From contig NZ_JACJJE010000010.1 of NCBI RefSeq assembly GCF_016899775.1, forward strand, positions 18,631 to 82,630: 64,000 nt of DNA. Reading direction: 5' to 3'. This stretch comes from Pseudoflavonifractor capillosus (GTDB lineage: Bacteria > Bacillota > Clostridia > Oscillospirales > Oscillospiraceae). A program made the position numbers and the translations under genes. Below the pieces are notes generated by a model, which did not search any database, was not told the DNA's origin, and saw nothing but the letters and a program-made list of their open reading frames with translations. This document shows, piece after piece, positions 26,269-34,875 of the stretch. How positions within the stretch are numbered: the first letter of the stretch is position 1; every line of letters starts with the position of its first letter.

Positions 26269-27120
26269 CTAAGCATGAATTTTTACGCTGTTGAGCTGCC
26301 TTGCGGTGGAGAAACAGTGGTGGTCGATGATCTCACTGTGGCCGATGTCCATGCCGGCGATGCTCTCCATCTCTTTTCCTGTCAGCTCAAAATCAAAGAC
26401 ATTCAGATTTTCTATCATCCGCTCCCTGTGGACCGTCTTGGGAATGGCCGGGATATTCCGCTGGAGGTGCCAGCGGAGGATGACCTGGGCTGTGGTTTTT
26501 CCGTGCCTGCCGGCGATCTTGGCCAGTGTCTTGTGGTGGAAAATATCCTTCTGCGCCTCGGAGAAGGGGCCCCAGGCCTGGGGGACCACGCCGTAATCCT
26601 CCATGACCCGCAGGGCGGTGTTCTGCTGGAAGAACGGGTGGATTTCAATTTGATTGACCATGGGCTTGACCTCCTGGTTCATGCACAGGTCCACCAGCCG
26701 TTCCGGGGTGAAGTTGCTCACCCCGATGGCCCGGACCGCTCCCTCCCGGTACAGCCGCTCCATGGCCCGCCAGGCGCCGTAGTAGTCGCCGAAGGGCTGA
26801 TGGATCAGGTACAGGTCGATGTGACCCAGACCCAGCTTCTTGAGAGATCGGTCAAAGGCTTTGAGGGTGCCGTCATACCCCGCGTCCTGCACCCACAGCT
26901 TTGTGATGAGGAACAGCTCCTCCCGGGGCACCCCGGAACTGCGGAGCGCCGCGCCGACAGCGGCTTCATTTTCATAGGATGCGGCGGTGTCAAACAGGCG
27001 GTAACCGGTCTCCACCGCCTGTAAAACACATTGCTCGCACTGTACAGCGTCTCTGATTTGGAATGTGCCATAGCCGACCATTGGCAGCTCCACACCGTTG
27101 GAGAGGGTTCTGTACTGCAT
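26269..27120 (-). CDS. Aldo/keto reductase (copy 3 of 3, first gene of the operon)
   Basis: A 283-residue [47 protein letters not shown] and AIPKTVHRERMIEN. It is closest in pattern to copy 2. ATG 27120 is used because AAGGGGGC lies eight bases upstream; a longer in-frame start at 27162 lacks a site. It opens the operon, divergent from a LysR regulator that probably controls it. Confidence 0.9.
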   Translation of the reverse strand: MQYRTLSNGVELPMVGYGTFQIRDAVQCEQCVLQAVETGYRLFDTAASYENEAAVGAALRSSGVPREELFLITKLWVQDAGYDGTLKAFDRSLKKLGLGHIDLYLIHQPFGDYYGAWRAMERLYREGAVRAIGVSNFTPERLVDLCMNQEVKPMVNQIEIHPFFQQNTALRVMEDYGVVPQAWGPFSEAQKDIFHHKTLAKIAGRHGKTTAQVILRWHLQRNIPAIPKTVHRERMIENLNVFDFELTGKEMESIAGMDIGHSEIIDHHCFSTARQLNSVKIHA

Positions 27121-27163
27121 AGTGTCAAGCCCCCTTTTGTCTGATTTCTTCCCGATGAGCACA

Positions 27164-27185
27164 TTGTAGGACCGTTTTCCTACAA
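27164..27185 (-). promoter_or_regulatory. 7-bp dyad over the AKR operon promoter
   Basis: TTGTAGG (27164-27170) and CCTACAA (27179-27185) are inverted with an eight-base spacer. On the reverse strand TACAAT (27168-27163) is a good -10, and no good -35 is seen, as expected for an activator-dependent promoter. The dyad is a candidate binding site for the divergent LysR protein. Confidence 0.45.
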
Positions 27186-27235
27186 AGTACAGTGCCGATT
27201 ATGCAGAACGCTATAACTAAAACGCATACTATCTC

Positions 27236-27264
27236 TTGCAATCTGCCGGGCCGGCTGTTACAAT
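27236..27264 (+). promoter_or_regulatory. Promoter of the lysR gene
   Basis: TTGCAA (27236-27241), a 17-base spacer and TACAAT (27259-27264) form a near-consensus forward promoter that ends 21 bases before the chosen start codon. Confidence 0.65.
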
Positions 27265-27285
27265 AGCCCCAAGGTGGTGATGACC

Positions 27286-28131
27286 GTGTTTGAGATCTAT
27301 CAGCTGGAGCAGCTTTTGGCCTTCGCCGAGTGCGGAACCCTGTCCGGCGCGGCGGAGCGCCTGCACCTGTCCCAGCCGGCCCTCAGCCGCTCCATGCAGC
27401 GGCTGGAGGCGGAGCTTCAGGTCCCGCTGTTCCACCGGCAGAAGAACAAAATCGAGTTCAATGAAAACGGCCGTATGGCGGCGGACTGCGCGCGGCAGGT
27501 CCTGGACAAGTGCCAGGACATGATCAGCCGCGTCCAGGCCTTCGACCGCAGCCAGCGCACGATTTTGGTCGGTTCCTGCGCGCCGATGCCTCTATGGGAG
27601 ATTCCGCCGACCCTGTCCGATCTCTACCCCGACCGGACGATCTCCTGGGAGATGCGGGAGAACGACGTGCTCCTCCAGGGCCTGCGGGACGATGTCTACC
27701 AGCTGATCATCCTGCCCTATCCGGTGGAGGAGCCTGGGATCTCCTGTGTCAAATACGGGGAGGAGCACCTGTATTTTTCCCTGCCTCCAGCACATCCGCT
27801 CTCTGGCAGTAAGGGGCTCTATATGAGGGATCTCAACGGCGAGACCATGCTGCTGCGAAACCGTCTGGGCTTTTGGCGGGAGCTGACCCTCCGGAAGATG
27901 CCGGACACCCGGTTTCTGGAACAGGAGGACATGGCCTTTGATGAGCTTGTCAGATCCTCCGCCCTTCCGATTTTTACGACAGATGCGGCGCTGGACCGGG
28001 AGGGGGCCCCCTTGAACCGGGTCAATGTCCCGATCCTGGACAGGGAGGCAAATGTGACTTATTATTGTCTATCTCAGCCACGCGGACGGAATGATCTGCG
28101 CGCCTTTCTCAAAACACTTCCAAACCCCTAA
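27286..28131 (+). CDS. LysR-family transcriptional regulator
   Basis: About 281 residues with the LysR winged HTH at the N-terminus (QLEQLLAFAECGTLSGAAER, then LSQPALSRSMQRLEAEL) and a periplasmic-binding-like effector domain after residue 90. The Shine-Dalgarno-like AAGGTGGTGAT at 27271-27281 favours GTG 27286; ATG 27280 and GTG 27274 are alternatives. It is divergent from the aldo/keto reductase operon and is its likely regulator, the common LysR arrangement. A very strong bidirectional terminator follows. Confidence 0.88.
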   Translation: MFEIYQLEQLLAFAECGTLSGAAERLHLSQPALSRSMQRLEAELQVPLFHRQKNKIEFNENGRMAADCARQVLDKCQDMISRVQAFDRSQRTILVGSCAPMPLWEIPPTLSDLYPDRTISWEMRENDVLLQGLRDDVYQLIILPYPVEEPGISCVKYGEEHLYFSLPPAHPLSGSKGLYMRDLNGETMLLRNRLGFWRELTLRKMPDTRFLEQEDMAFDELVRSSALPIFTTDAALDREGAPLNRVNVPILDREANVTYYCLSQPRGRNDLRAFLKTLPNP

Positions 28132-28231
28132 TTTTTATTGTCTGCTGCCCCTTAAATTTTGAGTTGGGCGCAAAGCCGAACCGGCTTTCCTCCCTCTCTT
28201 TATTCGCGTTCCATTCAAGGAGATGAGGCAG

Positions 28232-28287
28232 AAAATGCTTCCGCCCTTTGCCGATAAGCTGTAATCGGCAAAGGGCGGAAGCATTTT
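28232..28287. terminator. 24-bp bidirectional terminator
   Basis: A perfect 24-bp stem (28232-28255 with 28264-28287), with AAAA on one side and TTTTT on the other, can stop transcription from both directions. It separates lysR from the convergent broken gene. Confidence 0.9.
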
Positions 28288-28381
28288 TGACTGCATTTTC
28301 AGCCACAGTGCGGCGTGGAATATGCGGAAACAGTGCATTCAGAAAGTGATAAAAATAAGTGGACCGGAGCGGAAAGTCCGT

Positions 28382-29566
28382 TCAATTTATAGATTTTGGC
28401 TCATATTTGGCGGTGTTGTACTTGGCATCCCCAAGGGCCAGCTCCGGCGTCCCGCTCACATGGACCGGCGGCGGGAACTGCGTTCCGTAGGAGGAGGGGA
28501 CACCGTGATGCAGGTTATCCGCCAGTTCCAGGATCACGGACTTCAGTTCCAGATTCTCCAGGTATTTAGACGGGATACCCGCAAGGCCCAGCCGGGCTCC
28601 CAGCAGATTTCCCGTTACTGCCCCTGCGGAGTCGCTGTCACCGCTATGGTTCACCGCGGCGATCAGAGCCCGGTCAAAGTCGTTTTCATATTTCAAGGCG
28701 CAGCAGACGGCGATGGCCAAGGTCTCCTCCGCAAACCAATCCGAGCAGAGGGTGTGTACGGGGATGATCGTCTTGGGGTGAACGCGCTCCAGCAGCCGCT
28801 GGATCTCTTCCGGCGTGGCGTGTCCGCTGCTGTGAAGCGTCACTTCGTTTATCCTCAATTCCAGGCACCGAGACAAAAAGCCCGCCATCTCCGGTTTGTC
28901 CCGGTATCCGCGCCAGAGAGAATAAAACAACACACTGTCCGTAAGCGGCAGGCGCTGCGACAAGCGCTCCACCCACCTCTGCATGGAGGGCCGGATACAG
29001 ATCACGCTGTTGGCAGGAACCTGCTCGCGGCGGATTCGGGCGGTTCCGTAGGCGCAAAACCGCTGATAGCGGGGGTCCTCCGCTGGCACGCGGGCCGGCA
29101 GAATCACCCGCACGTTGGAAAATCGGCCTGGCTGAGGAATACGGGGACCGGCAGCGCAGGATACTTCCGCCTGATACAGATCCTCCAAAAAGATCCGGCC
29201 GCTCCGCACTGCCGCCCGATAAAAGGACACCAGCCGGTCCAGGTTTGTCGCAGCCTGCATCACGAAAACGGGCCCCCGGCATCGCTTCATTCAATCTGCA
29301 GTCCGGCTCTCCAGTGTCTTCTCATCCCAAATGTTCTGCACTGGCCGGGAAAGATTGGTCCCCTCGCATACCAAAAAATCCACTTGTTCCGGCAGCTGCT
29401 TCAAAAGGGCGCCATAGGACTTTCGTCCGTGTCCCCGTAAATCGCCGGTATAGAGCAGAGACTGCCCGCCTCCCTCCACCAGCAGCATGTAGCTGTCAAA
29501 CGCGGAGTGGTCACAGAGATAGGGGGCTACCCGCAGTGCCAAGAGGCCCCCAGGGACGGCCTCAAC
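28382..29566 (-). pseudogene. Broken metallo-beta-lactamase-fold gene fused to the end of an ADP-ribosylglycohydrolase gene
   Basis: Read on the reverse strand, the first part (29566-29294) encodes the middle of an MBL-fold RNA-exonuclease-like hydrolase (APYLCDHSAFDSYMLL, YTGDLRGHGRKS) without its N-terminal metal motif. A TGA at 29293-29291 interrupts the frame, which then continues unchanged as MKRCRGPVFVMQAATNLDR up to SSGHATPEEIQ and KTIIPVHT. After about 180 further codons it changes to the C-terminus of an ADP-ribosylglycohydrolase (WFAEETLAIAVCCALKYEND, then NHSGDSDSAGAVTGN with the Asp pair). So it is truncated, has a nonsense codon and is a fusion. A product from the ATG at 29290 is possible but unlikely to work. 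Confidence 0.75.
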
Positions 29567-30086
29567 TTATTTTTTTGTTGACTCAGAACGTCTATCAAAT
29601 CCTTTTCCAAGCTGTTCCAACTGAAGCTCTCATAATAAAAGTGCCTGTGGGGGTAGAAATATAAAGTTTCAAGAAAAGAGGCAGCGTGTGAGCAACACAT
29701 CTTCATTCTTTAAGCTGCATACACCATCAGTTGTAAAAGTACCCATCTCTCCTTGTACTATTCCCATATCAAAAACTGCCCTCTCCCCAGCCGGCGGCTG
29801 GGCAGAGGGCAGTTACATATCAGGATCTATTTTCCCAGCAGGCGGTTATTCTCTCCCTTCCTGCAGGTCCACAACTCCCCCGGCCCGATCGCACTGCTGG
29901 TAAGCAGCCCACATGCCGGACAGCTGAGTAAATCGGCAGTTTAGTGTGCCTGAGCCGCTCCCGAATCTCCTGCTCGGCCAGCGGCGGCCGCATCCGTACA
30001 CACTCGCTCCATGGACCCACTGCGGCATCACGTCAATTTCGGACCTTCCTATTGCAAGAATCACCCGATTATTCCGCGCTTCCATC
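29567..30086. other. Decayed region with a hairpin and a possible broken small gene
   Basis: No intact gene is evident. A near-perfect 20-bp inverted repeat lies at 29774-29814. On the reverse strand, directly after the PrpR-like gene and its AAGGAG, an ATG at 30085 opens a protein-like stretch (NNRVILAIGRSEIDVMPQW). It then seems to continue in another frame (RPPLAEQEIRERLRHTKLPI) and to return near SGMWAAYQQCDRAGG. This suggests a small gene with two frameshifts. The family is not recognised. Confidence 0.3.
29774..29814. terminator. 20-bp inverted repeat
   Basis: Arms 29774-29793 and 29795-29814 are complementary apart from one position, with A-rich and T-containing flanks. It may end the reverse transcript from the PrpR-type regulator gene. 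Confidence 0.5.
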
Positions 30087-31919
30087 CTACTCCTTCACCT
30101 TACTGCGGTTCAGTTTTTTCCATAGGGATGTGCGGCTGATCCCAAGCCTCTGCGCAGCCTTGGTCTGGTTCATATTTTCCTCCCGGAACACAATTTCGAT
30201 GATCTCCTGTTCGATCTCATCCAGGGTGCGGGACAGATCCAGCGCGGGAGAATCCTGGGCACGGGCGGGCTTTTCGGGCTGGTTTCGGATGGTGGTCAGA
30301 AAGCGGGCCACCTGGCTGCCCCTGATAACCTGGGAGTCGGAGGCCAGAGCCAGCTCCTGAATGGTGCTGTAGAGCTGGTCAATTCCGTTGGTCCAGGGAA
30401 AATCCCTCAGCAGCCCCATGGCCTCCTGGTCGATGCTGGCAATCTGAACCGGGAGCTTCTGGTTGATCTGGTTGAGAAAGATCCGAATGATATTGGGAAT
30501 ATCCAGGCTTCGCTCTGTAATGCTGGGAAACGGCAGGCTGATCCCCGCCAAACAGTGGTACAGGCCGGAGGAGAAGGTGTTGCGGGCCAGCGCAGTTTTC
30601 AGATCACCAGTAAAAGACGTCAGCAGCTTGTGGCGCGCAGCCAGGTTTGAAATCCCTAAATAGTATTCCAGCTTATTCTGTAATTCCATGCTGAGGGCGT
30701 GGATGTTCTTGAAATAGACCGCAAAGTCCTGTTCCAGGAGCACAGACCGCTCGTCTTCAAACAGCCTGGTAAGCAGCTCATCGTTGAGGCGCAGGCAGTC
30801 AATCACAACCAGCGGATTGCGGGAGTATTGGCTGGTGGCATACACCGCCTTGAGGAAAGTGCTCTTCCCGCTGCTGCGCTTGCCGTAGACAAAAACAGGC
30901 AGCTTGGACTGGGAGCTGGCAGTGACCTTCTCCAGCATCGAGGACAAAGTTGGGCTGTTTACCATATAGACCAGACAGTCCTGAACGTCCGCCCGGGAGA
31001 CAGTGTCATAGAGCTGCCGGTTTTTTGCGTTGTTGGGAAAGGAGGGTGCCACATAGAACAGAACATATTCCTCCCCCTGATACTCCACCCAGTTGGCGCG
31101 GACGCGGAAGGACTGCCGTCCCGCGCTGACCATATACTTGGACTCCGGATGGCGCAGAGACCGCTCCACCAAATCCTTCAGATCCAGCTCGCTGTACTCC
31201 GGCCCCGCGGAGTGGAGGTTGGAGCAGAGGATATTCCCCTGTTTATTGTAGATCGCGATAGGGACACTGGATTTGCGCAGAATATTTTCCAGGACATTTT
31301 GCCGGTTCTCCCCCCTCTCCTTCTCGCCGCAGAGGAGCAGAGCCCGCTGCAGGGCCTCTGCGATGCTCTCCGCGCCGGAGGTGACCAAAATGTTGTCAAA
31401 TTCGTGGGCCCGGGCCAGACGGTTGCACACGCCGTCCCCCACAAACAGGGTGACGCCCTCCTGGTCGTGGAGGCGGACGATGCACTCCTCCATCTCCTCC
31501 TCGCTCTGAAAGGCCGTGTGCACGGAGAGCTCCACCGACTCGTTTCCGCCGATCAGTTCAAACAGTGTCATCACGCTGTTTCGAATATTGGCAAATACCA
31601 GAAATGCAATCTTGCTCCCCGGCCCGTTCATGGCCAGCTTCAGGCTGCGGAGGATGTCATAGGGGGAAAATCCGATGTTGACTACCGGGATGCTCCCGGC
31701 CAGCACGGTCTCAGCCACCACGGCCGACTGCCCCCGGCTGATGACCACGTCGTAGCCGGACAGGTTGGTGCGGCGGAGAAAGTCTTCCACAAAGGGCAGC
31801 GTCAGCATTTCGATATCCAGATCAAACAGGTCAAATTCTTTATAGTCATCCATCACATTGCGGACAATCCCGGAAAATCCTTCATAGGGCGAGATGACGA
31901 GCGCCTTGTATTTTTTCAT
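30087..31919 (-). CDS. PrpR-N domain regulator with a degenerate sigma-54-type AAA+ domain
   Basis: A 610-residue regulator. The N-terminal 200 residues match the PrpR_N ligand domain (SGYDVVISRGQSAVVAE, SIPVVNIGFSPYDILR). A PAS-like segment follows, then a AAA+ region with Walker A GKRSSGKSTF near 345, and a C-terminal Fis-type HTH (NQTKAAQRLGISRTSLWKKL). The GAFTGA loop needed to contact sigma-54 is absent and the Walker B acidic pair is lost (FAVYFKNIHAL). It therefore probably acts without sigma-54 remodelling. ATG 31919 has GGAGG seven bases upstream. It is divergent from the acid-sugar operon and likely controls it. Confidence 0.82.
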   Translation of the reverse strand: MKKYKALVISPYEGFSGIVRNVMDDYKEFDLFDLDIEMLTLPFVEDFLRRTNLSGYDVVISRGQSAVVAETVLAGSIPVVNIGFSPYDILRSLKLAMNGPGSKIAFLVFANIRNSVMTLFELIGGNESVELSVHTAFQSEEEMEECIVRLHDQEGVTLFVGDGVCNRLARAHEFDNILVTSGAESIAEALQRALLLCGEKERGENRQNVLENILRKSSVPIAIYNKQGNILCSNLHSAGPEYSELDLKDLVERSLRHPESKYMVSAGRQSFRVRANWVEYQGEEYVLFYVAPSFPNNAKNRQLYDTVSRADVQDCLVYMVNSPTLSSMLEKVTASSQSKLPVFVYGKRSSGKSTFLKAVYATSQYSRNPLVVIDCLRLNDELLTRLFEDERSVLLEQDFAVYFKNIHALSMELQNKLEYYLGISNLAARHKLLTSFTGDLKTALARNTFSSGLYHCLAGISLPFPSITERSLDIPNIIRIFLNQINQKLPVQIASIDQEAMGLLRDFPWTNGIDQLYSTIQELALASDSQVIRGSQVARFLTTIRNQPEKPARAQDSPALDLSRTLDEIEQEIIEIVFREENMNQTKAAQRLGISRTSLWKKLNRSKVKE

Positions 31920-32063
31920 CAAACGTCCTCCAATCGCCTAGAAAAAGGCAGAGCTGTTTAATTTAAGAATAGCACTTTGGGATGGAGTTGTAAATATAAA
32001 CAGAGCATTTTTATAAAAATGGCTCTTTTTTTATATCCCATTGTATTAAATGACAAATTTTAT

Positions 32064-32166
32064 CAGTTTAAAACTGTCATAAGCGACAAAATGTTCAATC
32101 TGTTTATTTTTTAAACAAATCCCTCTGCCCGCACCATTGCGGAACACAGAAGCAGACCGCTATAAT
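32064..32166 (+). promoter_or_regulatory. Promoter region of the acid-sugar operon with dyads
   Basis: TTGCGG (32137-32142), 18 bases and TATAAT (32161-32166) form a sigma-A promoter 75 bp before the first start codon. Upstream lie the palindrome CAGTTTAAAACTG (32064-32076) and TGTTTA-N5-TAAACA (32101-32117), candidate sites for the divergent PrpR-type protein. I see no -24/-12 sigma-54 element. Confidence 0.55.
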
Positions 32167-32241
32167 GTGTGTGCAAGAAGGCCAAAGGCATCCGTCATTT
32201 GGCTTCCAAAATCAATCGTTTTTGACAGGAGGAAGAAAGTC

Positions 32242-32715
32242 ATGAGTGAAATCCGTTTTGAGAGCGCCCCCGGCAAGGTTGGTCAGTTTATTCCCGCCCG
32301 CATTCTGCCCGGCACCGACCTTCTGGAAGGAATCGAGGCCATCTGCGCCAAGTACAACATCAAGTACGCCTACGTGACCTGCTTCGGCAGCTTCTCCTCT
32401 TCCGGCTATATGTATCTGGTCCCCAAGGCGGACGCCAAGGTGAAGGCCGGCTACGGCGACGTGCTCCAGAAGGGCGGCCCCATTGAGTTCCTGTCCGGCA
32501 CCGGCGTGGTCTGCCAGAAGGACGGCAGCACCGACATCCACTTCCACGGCACTATGTGCGACGAGAACGGCAATGTGTTCGGCGGCCACATGGTGAAGGG
32601 CTACAATCCCGCGCTGACCACTATCGACGTGGTGATCATCGAGTGCACCGACGCCCAGATGCTCCGCGGCTACGACGAGGAGACCGACCTGACCCAGTTC
32701 CAGCCCAGAGGCTGA
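32242..32715 (+). CDS. PPC/DUF296-domain protein
   Basis: A 157-residue protein matching the PPC (DUF296) fold: LPGTDLLEGIEAICAKYNI, YVTCFGSFSS and the conserved metal-type motif IHFHGTMCDENGNVFGGHM. Stand-alone bacterial members are trimeric and of unknown function. AGGAGG lies ten bases before ATG 32242. It is the first gene of the operon for a four-carbon acid sugar, so a role in handling that substrate or its product is plausible but unproven. Confidence 0.8.
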   Translation: MSEIRFESAPGKVGQFIPARILPGTDLLEGIEAICAKYNIKYAYVTCFGSFSSSGYMYLVPKADAKVKAGYGDVLQKGGPIEFLSGTGVVCQKDGSTDIHFHGTMCDENGNVFGGHMVKGYNPALTTIDVVIIECTDAQMLRGYDEETDLTQFQPRG

Positions 32716-32763
32716 GAAGCTCCGTTTCATGGGAACAACACATAAGAGGAGTGAATAAAGAGT

Positions 32764-33666
32764 ATGCGCGATATTTCTTCCATCGGCTTTATCGGTCTGG
32801 GACACATGGGCTATCACATGGTGAACAATCTGGCCAAGGCCGGCAAGCAGGTCTACGTCTATGACGTGATGCCCGAGGCCATGGCCCGGTTCCAGGGCGT
32901 CCCCAATGTGGAGGCGGTCTCCGCCGCCTCCGAGCTGGCTGACAAGGTCAAGACCGTGGTTCTGATGCTGCCCAACTCCCCCCACGTGGAGACGGCCCTG
33001 TTCGGCGAGGGCGGCGTGCTCTCCGAGAAAGTCCCTGAGGATTACTTCGTCATCGACATGAGTTCCATCTCCCCCGACGTCACCCGGGACATCGCCAAGA
33101 AGCTGGCGGAGAAAAACGTCAAGTTTGTGGAGGGGCCCGTCAGCGGCGGCGTCAGCGGCGCGGAGAACGGCGCGCTGACCATTATGTGCGGCGGCAAGAA
33201 GGAATACGTGGACGAGATCATGGAGGTCTTTGAGATCCTGGGCAAGAAAATCGTCTACTGCGGCGAGAGCGGCTCCGGCCAGGCGGTAAAGGTGGTCAAT
33301 CAGCTCATGTCCGCCATCAACCTGATCAGCATGTCCGAGGCCTTTGTTCTGGGTACCAAGTTCGGCGTAGACCCCAATATCATGCGGGACGTGATCGTGG
33401 CGGGCTCCGGCCGCTGCTGGGCCCTGGAGGACCGGATGCCCGAGATCCTCAAGGGCAACTTCCAGCCCGGTTTCGCCATCGACCTGCACACCAAGGACGT
33501 CAAGCTGGCGGTGGATATGGCCAAGAACATGAATCTGCCTCTGTACGCCACCAACTTGGTATGTGAGCTGTTCAAGACCGCTCAGGTGAAGGGATATGGA
33601 AAGCTGGACAACTGCGCCATCATCAAGCTCTATGAGGAGCTGGGCGGCGTGGAAGTCCGGGGCTGA
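32764..33666 (+). CDS. 3-hydroxyisobutyrate dehydrogenase-family oxidoreductase (LtnD-like)
   Basis: A 300-residue beta-hydroxyacid dehydrogenase: Rossmann GFIGLGHMGYHM at 8-19, the substrate loop GPVSGGVSGAENGALTIM and the catalytic lysine in GQAVKVVNQLM. Members oxidise 3-hydroxyisobutyrate, tartronate semialdehyde or, as LtnD, L-threonate at C2. Its operon contains a DUF1537 kinase, so an LtnD-type step giving a 2-keto acid for the kinase is the best guess. GAGGAG precedes the ATG. Confidence 0.85.
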   Translation: MRDISSIGFIGLGHMGYHMVNNLAKAGKQVYVYDVMPEAMARFQGVPNVEAVSAASELADKVKTVVLMLPNSPHVETALFGEGGVLSEKVPEDYFVIDMSSISPDVTRDIAKKLAEKNVKFVEGPVSGGVSGAENGALTIMCGGKKEYVDEIMEVFEILGKKIVYCGESGSGQAVKVVNQLMSAINLISMSEAFVLGTKFGVDPNIMRDVIVAGSGRCWALEDRMPEILKGNFQPGFAIDLHTKDVKLAVDMAKNMNLPLYATNLVCELFKTAQVKGYGKLDNCAIIKLYEELGGVEVRG

Positions 33667-33735
33667 GTTCCACGCCCAAAACGGATCAGACCCGAGGCAA
33701 AATGCTTCGTGGAAGATTGGAGGGAAACTAGAGAC

Positions 33736-34773
33736 GTGAGAAAACTGATTGCGGTACTTGCTGGCGCGGCGATTGTGGCCTCCATGGCCGGCTGTTCTTC
33801 TCAGGTCGGCGGTGAAAACGAGAGCGGGTATACCCAGGCGCACCTGCTCATGTCCACCACGGTAGGGGACAACTCCAACTCGGCCAGGATGTGTGTTCTG
33901 TTCGCGGAAATGGTCAGTGAGGCCACCGACGGCGCGGTGACCGTGGACGTCTTCACCTCGGACCAGCTCTCCGGCGGCGACATGGCAAAGGGGATCGATA
34001 TGCTCTCCTCCGGCGGCACATCCTGCGCCTTTGAACCGGTGGACTCCCTGGCGGCTCTGGACGAGCGGCTGATGACCCTGAATATCGCCTGGACCTTCGA
34101 CTCATATGAGCAGGCCGAGGAGATGCTCAACGGCAGTGCGGGCGAGTACATCGCCGACCTGCTGGAACCCAAGGGGCTGACCACCCTGGGCTTTATCCAC
34201 AACGGCATGCGTCAGTTGACCAACGCAACCCGCACCGTGACCATCCCTGAGGATCTGGAGGGAATCAAGATCCGCGTCCCCGGCGGCGAGCCGTTCATGC
34301 AGGCCTTCACCCTCATGGGGGCCGACCCTCTGACCATGAGCTTCAGCGAGCTGTATACCGGCATGTCCCAGGGCACGGTGGACGGTCAGGAGAACGGCTA
34401 CGACCTGATCTACAACAATTCCTTCTATGAGGTGCAGCCCTATATCACCGAGTGGAACTACAGCTACGGCGCATTCGCCCTGGTCTTCAACTCGGAGATC
34501 TGGAATTCCTTGAATGAGCAGACTCAGCAGGCCATCCAGGAGGTGGCCGACGAGGTGTGCGCCACCGGCAACGCCAACGTGGTCAACAGCGAGGCGGAGC
34601 AGCGCCAGGCCATCCTTGACTACGGCTGTGAGATTACCGTGCTGACAGAGGAACAGATCAAGGCATTCCAGGATGTTCTGGTGGAGCAGGGCTACTACGA
34701 ATATTTTTATAACAAGTACGGCGCGGACGCCTTTGAGGCGTTTGGCATCGACATTGAATCCCTGCGAGCGTAA
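33736..34773 (+). CDS. dctP: TRAP transporter substrate-binding lipoprotein DctP (acid-sugar operon)
   Basis: A 345-residue lipoprotein with lipobox MAGC (VASMAGCSSQ) and the DctP signature (IKIRVPGGEPFMQ, YTGMSQGTVDGQENG). GTG 33736 is used because the signal peptide begins there; a longer GTG start at 33709 would spoil it. It probably binds a hydroxy acid such as threonate. A strong terminator follows before dctQ. Confidence 0.9.
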   Translation: MRKLIAVLAGAAIVASMAGCSSQVGGENESGYTQAHLLMSTTVGDNSNSARMCVLFAEMVSEATDGAVTVDVFTSDQLSGGDMAKGIDMLSSGGTSCAFEPVDSLAALDERLMTLNIAWTFDSYEQAEEMLNGSAGEYIADLLEPKGLTTLGFIHNGMRQLTNATRTVTIPEDLEGIKIRVPGGEPFMQAFTLMGADPLTMSFSELYTGMSQGTVDGQENGYDLIYNNSFYEVQPYITEWNYSYGAFALVFNSEIWNSLNEQTQQAIQEVADEVCATGNANVVNSEAEQRQAILDYGCEITVLTEEQIKAFQDVLVEQGYYEYFYNKYGADAFEAFGIDIESLRA

Positions 34774-34814
34774 GACTAGTTCCGGCGAATGGTCCGGAAC
34801 CAACCAGAGAAGCG

Positions 34815-34851
34815 GGGCCCGGACGCTGCGTCGCGCTTCCGGGCCCTTTTT
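34815..34851 (+). terminator. Intra-operon terminator between dctP and dctQ
   Basis: GGGCCCGGA (34815-34823) pairs with TCCGGGCCC (34838-34846) and is followed by TTTTTG, a full intrinsic terminator. Partial read-through would give many binding proteins per membrane channel. Confidence 0.82.
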
Positions 34852-34875
34852 GTAAAGCAAAGAGAGGTGACTTTT

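Noticed and set aside
29291..29293. In-frame TGA as a selenocysteine codon in the MBL gene
   Set aside because: No SECIS-like hairpin is seen after it, the protein is truncated at both ends and the position is not a metal or redox site, so a nonsense mutation is simpler.
32120..32145. A sigma-54 promoter before the acid-sugar operon
   Set aside because: The GG and GC elements with ten-base spacing are absent, while a TATAAT box is well placed.
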